DNA of 5,154 nt from NCBI GenBank assembly GCA_017620115.1, contig JAFZRB010000325.1, positions 1-5,154 of the forward strand, in the 5' to 3' direction. The notes under the pieces were generated by a model. The model ran no database searches. It had not been told where the DNA came from and was given only the letters and a program-made list of their open reading frames with translations. The position numbers were made by a program, and so were the translations under genes. The DNA comes from Clostridia bacterium (GTDB lineage: Bacteria > Bacillota > Clostridia > Christensenellales > Aristaeellaceae). Positions 1-5,154 of this stretch are shown piece after piece (position 1 is the first letter of the stretch; each line of letters opens with the position of its first letter).

Positions 1-1632
1 CGCGTTCGCTCATTTTACCTGTCTGTCATGATGGAGCATATTGCGGATATGATCCTGGAGGCGTGCGGTCTGTATCGCGTCAATCTGATCTATTCAGGAG
101 GAGGCAGAGCACATCTCCTGCTGCCAAATGACGGCGTATGTATCGGGCGTGCTGAAGAGACAGTTGCCCTGGTGAACCGTCTTCTCATGTCGCGCTTCGG
201 AACCTCGCTTTTTCTGGCCCGGGGTTGTGCGGAAGCAACGGCGAATGAGCTGTCCTCCGCGCCCGGCGAGGGGAATTCTTTCCCGGATGTGTTCCGTACA
301 GCTTCGTCAGTCATCTCCCGACAAAAGCTGCAGCGCTACAACGCAGAGGAGATATCGGCGATCAACAGAAAACAGGAAAGCCATTCGACTGACCGGGAAT
401 GCGTGATATGCGGGCGAAGCGGACGCCTGATCGCACATGGCGAGGATGAAATGATCTGCGAGACCTGCGCCTCCCTTGAAGCTTTTTCCAACACCCTGAC
501 GAAGAGTGAGTTCCTTCTGGCGGTGCGAAAGGTCAGGCACGAAAACGCCATCCCGCTTCCCGGCGATATGTGGCTCGAATGTATTGACAGGAAATCGCTC
601 CAAGCGGATCGGGTGGACACAGATGACATCGTTCGGATTTACAGCATAAACAGCCGGTGCCTTGATATTCCGAAGACGATAAACCTTCGCTTCGGCAATT
701 ACCAGCCGTGGAACGACAATGGCTCGTCCATGACGTTTGAACAGCTGGCAGATGCTTCCAGGGGCGTGAAAAGGTTGGGTGTGCTGCGCGCCGACGTCGA
801 TAATCTGGGCGCGCTGTTCGCCGCCGGGTTCGTCGATCATGAGGACGCGCATCCGTACAGGTACACGACGCTGCCGCGGTACATGGCGCTGTCTGCCGCG
901 CTGACGGCATTCTTCCAGCAGGAGATCAATCGGATCGTTGAAGAATCGGGGAAGTCCTGGCTGCCCGACGCCGAGCCGTCGAAGCAGCGGCGCGTGTCCA
1001 TTGTCTATTCAGGCGGAGATGACGTTTTCCTGATCGGCGCATGGAACGAGGTACTCGACGCCGGCCTCGCGCTTCAAAGCGCGTTCCGGCGCTATACGGG
1101 CGGCAGCGTGACGCTCAGCGCCGGTTTGGGCATCTTCCCGCCGCACGAACCCGTAGGCGTCATGGCGAATGTCACAGCCGACCTGGAAGAGGCGGCCAAG
1201 CTGATCGGCGACGGAGAAAAGAACGCCATCGCACTGTTCGGCCCTGTTTCCTCTGGCGGCGCGTCTCCTGTCTTTCATTGGGACGATCTTCGCAGCAAGG
1301 TATTAAGCGACAAGATTCCGCTGCTTCATCGCGTGTTTTCCGGATACAGCGACGAGGAGCAAGCCAACGGCAACGCCTTCCTGTATCAGGTTCTTTCGCT
1401 GCTGCGGGAGGTACAGAAGGAACCAATCGCCATCGCGCGACTGGCGTATGCACTGGCCCGACATGCGCCGGACAAGAAGCGGGTGCCGCCGGAACAGGCG
1501 GAAAGCTATGATGAATTCAGCCGAAACGTGTACAGGTGGGCCATGGAGCCGGAAGAAAACGAGGCGCTGCAGGCCGCCATTCTCCTGCACGTCTATGCGC
1601 ACAGAAAGGAGCACGACAGCGATGTACAATAA
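1..1632 (+). CDS. cas10: Cas10/Csm1, type III-A CRISPR effector large subunit (5' partial)
   Basis: Large subunit of the Csm interference complex. In this family, binding of target RNA activates single-stranded DNA cleavage (HD domain) and cyclic oligoadenylate synthesis (Palm domains). The frame is open from base 1, and the first codons read RVRSFYLSV, matching the Csm1 'RSFYL' region, so the ATG at 28 is internal and the true start is off the window. The 543 visible residues hold the end of Palm1 with SGGGRAHLLLPN (from residue 32), a probable zinc-binding set C134-x2-C137 and C153-x2-C156, the Palm2 entry LRADVDNLG (D265, D267), the cyclase motif GGDD at 338-341 (bases 1012-1023), and a helical C-terminal domain. 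Full Csm1 is usually about 750-850 residues, so roughly 200-300 including the HD domain are missing. The 3' end overlaps csm2 by 11 nt. Identification is firm; HD status is unknown. Confidence 0.97.
   Translation, partial: RVRSFYLSVMMEHIADMILEACGLYRVNLIYSGGGRAHLLLPNDGVCIGRAEETVALVNRLLMSRFGTSLFLARGCAEATANELSSAPGEGNSFPDVFRTASSVISRQKLQRYNAEEISAINRKQESHSTDRECVICGRSGRLIAHGEDEMICETCASLEAFSNTLTKSEFLLAVRKVRHENAIPLPGDMWLECIDRKSLQADRVDTDDIVRIYSINSRCLDIPKTINLRFGNYQPWNDNGSSMTFEQLADASRGVKRLGVLRADVDNLGALFAAGFVDHEDAHPYRYTTLPRYMALSAALTAFFQQEINRIVEESGKSWLPDAEPSKQRRVSIVYSGGDDVFLIGAWNEVLDAGLALQSAFRRYTGGSVTLSAGLGIFPPHEPVGVMANVTADLEEAAKLIGDGEKNAIALFGPVSSGGASPVFHWDDLRSKVLSDKIPLLHRVFSGYSDEEQANGNAFLYQVLSLLREVQKEPIAIARLAYALARHAPDKKRVPPEQAESYDEFSRNVYRWAMEPEENEALQAAILLHVYAHRKEHDSDVQ
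1606..1611 (+). promoter_or_regulatory. Ribosome binding site of csm2
   Basis: AAGGAG lies 10 nt before the ATG at 1622, inside the end of cas10. It supports a start at 1622 rather than an earlier codon in the same open frame, which stays open back to 1448 only as a shadow of cas10. Confidence 0.75.
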
Positions 1633-2107
1633 TGGGAACAACAGGTTCAACAACCGGCCGAATCAGACATACGGCCAGACCCCGCCGTCCATTCAGCCGG
1701 TGAAGGCGGAGCCGCTGCCGGAGGATTACGTCAAAAAGGCGGAAGAGGCCATAGCAGCTCTCAAGGGCAAAGTCATCACGACCAGCAAGCTGAGGAGTCT
1801 GTTTTCGCTGTTCTCCGAGACATACAACGAAGTGATCCGCGGCGATCAGGAGAAGCTAACGCCGCCACAGGTGGCCGTTCTGAGCGCAGCCAAGGTGAGG
1901 GTGTATTATGAGATCGGCCGGGAAGACGGATACAGAGGAGATTTGAATTCCGGCTCGGTCGGCCGCTTTGTGAAGTACTCCAAGCTGCTGGAATACCTTT
2001 ACGACATCGGCGACAGCTGCGAGAAGCTGATTCAGTTCTATCACTACATGGAAGCGCTGGTCGCGTTCCACAGGTACTACTTCGGCGAGAAGAGAGACAA
2101 CAGGTAA
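1622..2107 (+). CDS. csm2: Csm2, type III-A small subunit
   Basis: Small alpha-helical subunit. In solved Csm complexes, several copies stack along the Csm3 filament and contact the crRNA-target duplex; it has no catalytic role. The 161-residue product starts with an Asn/Pro/Gln-rich, probably disordered tail (residues 1 to about 33). A helical core follows with family-typical stretches: ITTSKLRSLFSLFSE near 52-66, a KVRVYYEIGRE region near 91-101, and GDSCEKLIQFYHYMEALVAFHRYYFG near 130-155. The length is at the upper end for Csm2 because of the tail. The start at 1622 is chosen from the ribosome binding site at 1606-1611 and from where Csm2-like sequence begins. It overlaps cas10 by 11 nt in another frame, which suggests coupled translation. 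GC content is lower than in csm4 and csm5. Confidence 0.93.
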   Translation: MYNNGNNRFNNRPNQTYGQTPPSIQPVKAEPLPEDYVKKAEEAIAALKGKVITTSKLRSLFSLFSETYNEVIRGDQEKLTPPQVAVLSAAKVRVYYEIGREDGYRGDLNSGSVGRFVKYSKLLEYLYDIGDSCEKLIQFYHYMEALVAFHRYYFGEKRDNR

Positions 2108-2108
2108 C

Positions 2109-2113
2109 GGAGG
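2109..2113 (+). promoter_or_regulatory. Ribosome binding site deciding the GTG start of csm3
   Basis: GGAGG sits 10 nt before the GTG at 2124. The ATG at 2117 is only 3 nt from GGAGG and is in a different frame, leading to an unrelated reading. The GTG is therefore the csm3 start, in agreement with the conserved Csm3 N-terminus (FAKIRI). Confidence 0.8.
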
Positions 2114-2123
2114 TGCATGAACG

Positions 2124-2810
2124 GTGTTTGCGAAAATCAGAATAGCCTGCACGTTAAAGGTGCTGACAGGCCTGCATATCGGCGACTCAAACGGTTTTTC
2201 CGCCATCGGCGCGCTCGACAACCCCGTCATACGCGACGCCTACACCGGCGATCCCATGATCCCCGGTTCCAGCCTGAAGGGGAAGATGCGCACGCTGCTG
2301 GCGCGCAGCCGTTCCGACAGGGGAACGCATCTGCCTTCCTGCGACAACGATGCGGAAGAGATCAAGCGGCTGTTCGGCACGCCTGGGAACAAAGGCGAAA
2401 ATCCCCGCGTGGCGCGGCTCCAGTTCTCCGATGCGTTCCTGACCAACCGCGAGCAGCTGCTCAGGCGCGGCGGCATCACGGAAGTGAAGTCTGAAAACAC
2501 CATCACGCGCTCCACGTCCATAGCGAATCCCCGCTCCATGGAGCGCGTGGTGCGCGGCGCGGAATTCGCCGTCGAGTGGTTCTACACCATGGACGACGAG
2601 AAAGACCTGATGGAGGATATGAAGCTGCTGGCCGAAGCCTGCCGGCTGCTGAGCCTGGATTATCTCGGCGGCAGCGGCACGCGCGGCTATGGGCGCGTGG
2701 CCTTCGAGGGCTTTTCCGTCGAGACGCTGCTGGGCGAGATTCCCGTGTCTCAGGACGCGCTGAACGCCTGCTTTGAGGATGTGAACGGCTATGCGGCACA
2801 TGATCTGTAA
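2124..2810 (+). CDS. csm3: Csm3, Cas7-family backbone subunit and target-RNA nuclease
   Basis: RAMP (Cas7-like) protein. In the Csm complex, multiple copies coat the crRNA and cut bound target RNA at 6-nt intervals. The product is 228 residues, the usual length. Visible hallmarks are the N-terminal strand FAKIRIACTLKVLTGLHIG (2-20); the loop SAIGALDNPVIRD, whose Asp32 matches the catalytic Asp33 of S. thermophilus Csm3; the motif IPGSSLKGKMRTLL (46-59); a conserved ENTITRSTSIANPRSMERV stretch (124-142); and the glycine-rich C-terminal loop GGSGTRGYGRV (182-192). It starts with GTG, 16 nt after the csm2 stop, with a strong ribosome binding site. Its 3' end overlaps csm4 by 20 nt. All key residues seem intact, so target-RNA cleavage is predicted. 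Confidence 0.97.
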   Translation: MFAKIRIACTLKVLTGLHIGDSNGFSAIGALDNPVIRDAYTGDPMIPGSSLKGKMRTLLARSRSDRGTHLPSCDNDAEEIKRLFGTPGNKGENPRVARLQFSDAFLTNREQLLRRGGITEVKSENTITRSTSIANPRSMERVVRGAEFAVEWFYTMDDEKDLMEDMKLLAEACRLLSLDYLGGSGTRGYGRVAFEGFSVETLLGEIPVSQDALNACFEDVNGYAAHDL

Positions 2811-3723
2811 GCTGCGCTTCCACACCGCCGTGCGCTTCGGCTCCGACGAGGGCGGCAGCAGCCTCACCGGCGTCAGCATGACCTTCCGGGCGGACACGCT
2901 GTTCTCGGCGCTCTATCAGGCCTTCCTTGAGCAGAACAGGGCGGAGGACTTCCTGCGGGCCGTGCGGGACGGGTGTCTGGTCTTCTCCGACGCCATGCCC
3001 TGGAGGCAGAATCGCTTCTTCCTGCCGAAGCCCATCGGCCTGTTCGCGCGGCCGGGCGACGCGAGGGAGGAAGACCCCTCCCGGCGGAAGCTGCTCAAAA
3101 AGATCGCGTATATCCCGTCGGATCTGCTGCGGGACTACCTGTCCGGCCGTGCCGACCTGATAAAATTGCACGAGCTCAACCAGTTTGGTAGCGCGTTCGA
3201 GGAAACGCGCGTCAACACGCGTGATGGCGACCAGCCCCTGCCCTATCGCGTGGGCGGATTCCGCTTCGCGGAGGACTGCGGCCTCTACCTGATCGTCAGC
3301 GGAGACGGCGAGGGCCTTTCCCTGTTTGAACAAGGCATGACGGCGCTGGCCGCGGGCGGCATCGGGGGCAAGACGTCCTCCGGGTGGGGCAAGTTCTCCT
3401 TTGAAATGGGTGAGGCCTCCGACGCATGGCGCAGCGCGCTGGACGACGACAGCGCCCCGCGCCAGATGCTGCTCAGCACGGCGCTGCCGGCGGACGACGA
3501 ACTGTCCGCGGCGCTGGAGGATGCGTTCTATATGCTGGTGCGCCGGGGCGGCTTTGCCAGCAGCCAGGAGATCAACCCGATGAAAAAGCAGACGGTGTAT
3601 CTGCTGAGCGCCGGATCGACCTTCCGCCGCCGCTTCGCGGGAACCGTGCTGGACGTGGGCGTCGGCATGCCGCATCCCGTGTGGCGCTACGCGCGGGGGC
3701 TGTTCATGGGGGTGAGCGCATGA
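2791..3723 (+). CDS. csm4: Csm4, Cas5-like subunit that binds the crRNA 5' handle
   Basis: RAMP protein that, in known Csm complexes, sits with Cas10 at the base of the complex and holds the 8-nt crRNA 5' handle. The 310-residue length is typical. Visible features are an N-terminal RAMP strand (CKLRFHTAVRFG, 6-17), the FRADTLFSALYQAF helix region (32-45), the glycine-rich loop GGIGGKTSSGWGKF (189-202), and a C-terminal segment HPVWRYARGLFMGV (295-308) close to the Csm4 consensus. The start at 2791 is preferred because GAGG at 2775-2778 precedes it by 12 nt. An in-frame ATG at 2800 would remove three residues and cut the overlap with csm3 from 20 to 11 nt, and cannot be excluded. The stop shares ATGA with the csm5 start. 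The long open frames on the opposite strand here are Arg/Pro-rich and result from high GC. Confidence 0.95.
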   Translation: MRHMICKLRFHTAVRFGSDEGGSSLTGVSMTFRADTLFSALYQAFLEQNRAEDFLRAVRDGCLVFSDAMPWRQNRFFLPKPIGLFARPGDAREEDPSRRKLLKKIAYIPSDLLRDYLSGRADLIKLHELNQFGSAFEETRVNTRDGDQPLPYRVGGFRFAEDCGLYLIVSGDGEGLSLFEQGMTALAAGGIGGKTSSGWGKFSFEMGEASDAWRSALDDDSAPRQMLLSTALPADDELSAALEDAFYMLVRRGGFASSQEINPMKKQTVYLLSAGSTFRRRFAGTVLDVGVGMPHPVWRYARGLFMGVSA

Positions 3724-4847
3724 AATACGGCCATCTCGAACGAATCCAGGTGAGGCTGACGGTCAAAGGGCCCCTGTATATCGGCTCGGGCGAAAAGCTG
3801 ACCGCCAAGGAATTCATACTGGACAACGCGCGGCACATCGTCCACGTGCCCTCAATGCCGGACATGGTGAACGCCTTCCTCACGGCGCGGCAGCGGAGCC
3901 TGCAGGAGGACTACATCCGCTTCATGACGGACGCCAACCAGAAGAGGCTGGCGGATTTCCTGACGCGGCACGCCATCCCCTTTAATCCGCCGCCCGCCTG
4001 GGTGCGGTATTCCATTCAGGCGCAGCCGGAGTTCACGGCCATGAACGGCCTTTTGACCTTCGTCAAGGACGCGGAGGGCAGAGCCTACATCCCCGGCTCG
4101 TCCATCAAGGGCGCGATGCGCACGGCGCTGATCGCCGCCCGGATGGATGAAACGGCGAAAAACGCGCTCTGGCGCGAGCTGGAGGCCAATCACGGCGACA
4201 GGCACGAGAGCTTTGCGGAACAGACGATGCGTACTCTGGACTGCACACCGTGGAAGATCAATAAGCAGACCGGCCTGCCCGAAAAGGACGCCGTGAACGA
4301 CCTGCTGCGCGCGCTGGAAATTTCGGACAGCTCTCCCTTCCGGCCGGAGGATATGACCGTGTGCCGCCGTCACTGGCTCCCCGCCGACGGCGAGGAGCGC
4401 GTCAGCCGTTCGCCGGTATTCATGGAATGCGCGCGGCCCGGCGCGCGGGCGATGTTTTACCTGACCATAGACCACTCGCTGTGGCCCGCCGGGGAAGACG
4501 CGGTGAAGACGATCGCCGCGGCGCTGTGCGATTGGGAGAGCCTTTGCTACATCGCGGGCGAAAAGCACTTCGCCCGCCTGCTGGCCGACACGGCCTGCGT
4601 CGAAGGCGCGCCCATCGTGCTGGGCGGCGGAACGGGCTTTCAGCGCAAGTCGCTGGTCTATAGGACGCGGCCCTATCCGGAACAAGCGGCAGATCTGGTT
4701 CACGACGTGCTGCGCAAGCAGTTTACCAGGCGCACAGGCTGCACCTATAAGCCGCCGGAGAACGCGAAGACCGCGCCCTACATGTTCAAGGCGGCCGGCT
4801 ATGACGGGAAGCTCTATCCGATGGGCGTGTGCGAGCTGAGCCTGTGA
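3720..4847 (+). CDS. csm5: Csm5, Cas7-like subunit at the crRNA 3' end
   Basis: RAMP protein capping the 3' side of the Csm complex. In studied systems it is needed for crRNA maturation and helps recruit host nucleases that trim the crRNA. The 375-residue product is slightly long for Csm5 (commonly about 340-380). It shows VKGPLYIGSGEKLTAKEFI (15-33), YIPGSSIKGAMRTALI (123-138), a DLLRALEISDSSPF region (194-207) and the glycine-rich loop LGGGTGFQRKSLVY (301-314), all diagnostic of Csm5. The start is the ATG at 3720, where ATGA overlaps the csm4 stop, with a G-rich GGGGGTGAG just upstream. The same frame is open further 5' (from 3426), but that part is a csm4 shadow. It is the last gene before the array, and its stop is immediately followed by an inverted-repeat arm. 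Confidence 0.96.
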   Translation: MKYGHLERIQVRLTVKGPLYIGSGEKLTAKEFILDNARHIVHVPSMPDMVNAFLTARQRSLQEDYIRFMTDANQKRLADFLTRHAIPFNPPPAWVRYSIQAQPEFTAMNGLLTFVKDAEGRAYIPGSSIKGAMRTALIAARMDETAKNALWRELEANHGDRHESFAEQTMRTLDCTPWKINKQTGLPEKDAVNDLLRALEISDSSPFRPEDMTVCRRHWLPADGEERVSRSPVFMECARPGARAMFYLTIDHSLWPAGEDAVKTIAAALCDWESLCYIAGEKHFARLLADTACVEGAPIVLGGGTGFQRKSLVYRTRPYPEQAADLVHDVLRKQFTRRTGCTYKPPENAKTAPYMFKAAGYDGKLYPMGVCELSL

Positions 4848-4904
4848 GGTGCGAAAGGCAGAATTCGGCGGCTGTTTTTCGCTGATTTTTCCGGCTTTCG
4901 CACC
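4848..4904. repeat. 10-bp inverted repeat A (4848-4857 / 4895-4904)
   Basis: GGTGCGAAAG begins right after the csm5 stop and is matched exactly by its reverse complement CTTTCGCACC at 4895-4904. As RNA it could close a 37-nt loop. One arm of inverted repeat B lies inside this loop and the other lies just beyond it. The repeat is directly visible; any function is unknown. Confidence 0.7.
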
Positions 4905-4915
4905 GAAAACAGCCG
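4869..4915. repeat. 10-bp inverted repeat B (4869-4878 / 4906-4915)
   Basis: CGGCTGTTTT is matched exactly by AAAACAGCCG. Allowing one bulged T at 4879, the pairing extends by two more bases (CG at 4880-4881 with CG at 4904-4905), leaving a loop of about 22 nt. Its arms interleave with those of inverted repeat A, so the two can form either alternative hairpins or an H-type pseudoknot. Confidence 0.7.
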
Positions 4916-4931
4916 GAATCCATCCGGTTTT
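4911..4931 (+). terminator. Possible weak intrinsic terminator after csm5
   Basis: CCGGA (4913-4917), a 5-nt loop ATCCA and TCCGG (4923-4927) are followed by TTTT (4928-4931). A G-U pair and an A-U pair can extend the stem to 7 bp by using the first two T's. The stem and T-tract are both short for an efficient terminator, so this is tentative. Its left arm overlaps the right arm of inverted repeat B. Confidence 0.28.
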
Positions 4932-4972
4932 GCGCCATGACAGGGTGGTGAAACGACTATCGCTTCAATCCT

Positions 4973-5001
4973 TTGTGTTTTCTCATCGCAGAAGATACAA
5001 T
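4973..5001 (+). promoter_or_regulatory. Candidate array promoter
   Basis: TACAAT at 4996-5001 matches the -10 consensus at five of six positions. TTGTGT at 4973-4978, exactly 17 nt upstream, matches the -35 consensus at three of six. Transcription would start near 5007-5009, directly at the first repeat. This is a plausible pre-crRNA promoter, but it rests on pattern matching alone. Confidence 0.4.
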
Positions 5002-5009
5002 GGATTGCG

Positions 5010-5041
5010 ATAACAACATACCCCCAGACGGGGACGGAAAC
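5010..5041 (+). repeat. CRISPR repeat copy 1
   Basis: First 32-nt repeat. The predicted stem is CCCC 5022-5025 with GGGG 5030-5033, and the predicted crRNA handle is ACGGAAAC at 5034-5041. Cas6-type cleavage would fall between 5033 and 5034, at the foot of the stem. Confidence 0.95.
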
Positions 5042-5075
5042 GAGATGATCACCGCAGGCCCCTACAAAGTCACAT

Positions 5076-5107
5076 ATAACAACATACCCCCAGACGGGGA
5101 CGGAAAC
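5076..5107 (+). repeat. CRISPR repeat copy 2
   Basis: Identical to copy 1 over all 32 bases, with the start-to-start distance from copy 1 being 66 nt. Confidence 0.95.
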
Positions 5108-5142
5108 CCTTGAGAGCCAACTCCCAGCCATGTGCCAAACGA

Positions 5143-5154
5143 ATAACAACATAC
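5143..5154 (+). repeat. CRISPR repeat copy 3 (truncated by window end)
   Basis: The 12 visible bases, ATAACAACATAC, match the beginning of copies 1 and 2, 67 nt after the start of copy 2. Confidence 0.88.

Larger units (their letters stand above)
4848..5009 (+). promoter_or_regulatory. CRISPR leader / csm5-array intergenic region
   Basis: These 162 non-coding bases lie between the csm5 stop and the first repeat. They form the leader because the repeats end in a crRNA handle that faces right, so transcription enters from here. The composition is more AT-rich than the csm genes (about 48% GC in 4921-4980), with several T-runs. The first half carries interleaved inverted repeats and a small terminator-like hairpin; the second half carries a candidate promoter. 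No credible gene is present on either strand. Confidence 0.75.
5010..5154 (+). CRISPR. Leader-end of a type III-A CRISPR array (cut by window end)
   Basis: There are two identical 32-nt repeats (5010-5041, 5076-5107) and the first 12 nt of a third (5143-5154). They are separated by a 34-nt spacer (5042-5075) and a 35-nt spacer (5108-5142). Each full repeat starts ATAACAACATA, contains CCCC-AGAC-GGGG able to form a short hairpin, and ends ACGGAAAC. That ending equals the 8-nt 5' handle of S. thermophilus Csm crRNAs, so the array is read on the + strand like the csm genes. The bases flanking the copies differ on both sides, which fixes the 32-nt length. The identical copies indicate an intact leader-proximal end. 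The array continues beyond the window. Confidence 0.96.

Noticed and set aside
28..30. ATG at 28 as the cas10 start
   Set aside because: The frame is open and Csm1-like upstream to base 1 (RSFYL region). The protein would otherwise begin in the middle of Palm1.
2117..2494. + strand frame from the ATG at 2117, close to the csm3 ribosome binding site
   Set aside because: The ATG is too close (3 nt) to GGAGG, and the translation is Arg-rich and unlike any Csm protein. The GTG frame at 2124 is Csm3.
2503..3675. 390-residue open frame on the - strand opposite csm3/csm4
   Set aside because: Its composition is rich in Arg, Pro, Ala and His, as expected for the antisense of high-GC coding DNA. The + strand has clear Csm3 and Csm4 motifs over the same bases.
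3852..4703. 283-residue open frame on the - strand opposite csm5
   Set aside because: It is a GC-driven shadow of csm5 with no recognisable domain. All diagnostic motifs are on the + strand.
4941..4952. Possible degenerate repeat copy ending GAAAC in the leader
   Set aside because: Only the GGG and GAAAC parts resemble the repeat end. The rest does not match, and the 57-nt distance to repeat 1 does not fit the 34-35 nt spacer size.
4955..4972. CTTCAATCC in the leader, resembling part of type I-C repeats
   Set aside because: It is a single short match with no second copy and no spacer periodicity, so most likely chance.
4814..5152. 112-residue open frame on the - strand across the csm5 end, leader and array
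   Set aside because: It contains the repeated peptide VSVPVWGYVVI, which is only the CRISPR repeat translated in reverse. It overlaps csm5 and the leader and has no family resemblance.

Overview
This window is the 3' part of a type III-A (Csm) CRISPR-Cas locus, followed by the start of its CRISPR array. Everything identifiable lies on the + strand. The order is cas10/csm1 (5' end cut off by the window edge), csm2, csm3, csm4, csm5, a non-coding leader of about 160 bases, then two complete repeats, two spacers and the beginning of a third repeat. The set and order of genes are those of a canonical III-A effector complex. I see no evidence of a new class of system.

The genes are packed as one operon: cas10 and csm2 overlap by 11 nt, csm2 and csm3 are 16 nt apart, csm3 and csm4 overlap by 20 nt, and csm4 and csm5 share a 4-nt ATGA. 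This implies one mRNA and coupled translation. The operon promoter, the Cas10 HD nuclease region and any adaptation genes (cas1, cas2) would lie upstream and are not visible. Neither cas6 nor a CARF-type effector such as csm6 is present between csm5 and the array.

Inferred function from known Csm complexes: Cas10 (with Csm4) caps the 5' handle of the crRNA, Csm3 forms the backbone and cuts target RNA through Asp32, Csm2 forms the small-subunit filament, and Csm5 binds the crRNA 3' side. The Cas10 GGDD motif is intact, so cyclic oligoadenylate signalling is predicted. The repeats end in ACGGAAAC, the 8-nt crRNA handle known from the Streptococcus thermophilus Csm system. This sets the array direction as the same as the genes and makes the region 4848-5009 the leader.

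Organism: good GGAGG-type ribosome binding sites, moderate to high GC and the III-A architecture suggest a bacterium, plausibly a fairly GC-rich member of the Bacillota (Clostridia-like). This is inference only, as there is no taxonomic marker gene here.

The least ordinary part is the csm5-array interval. It holds two perfect 10-bp inverted repeats whose arms interleave, plus a small terminator-like hairpin that shares an arm with one of them. GC content also changes noticeably along the operon.
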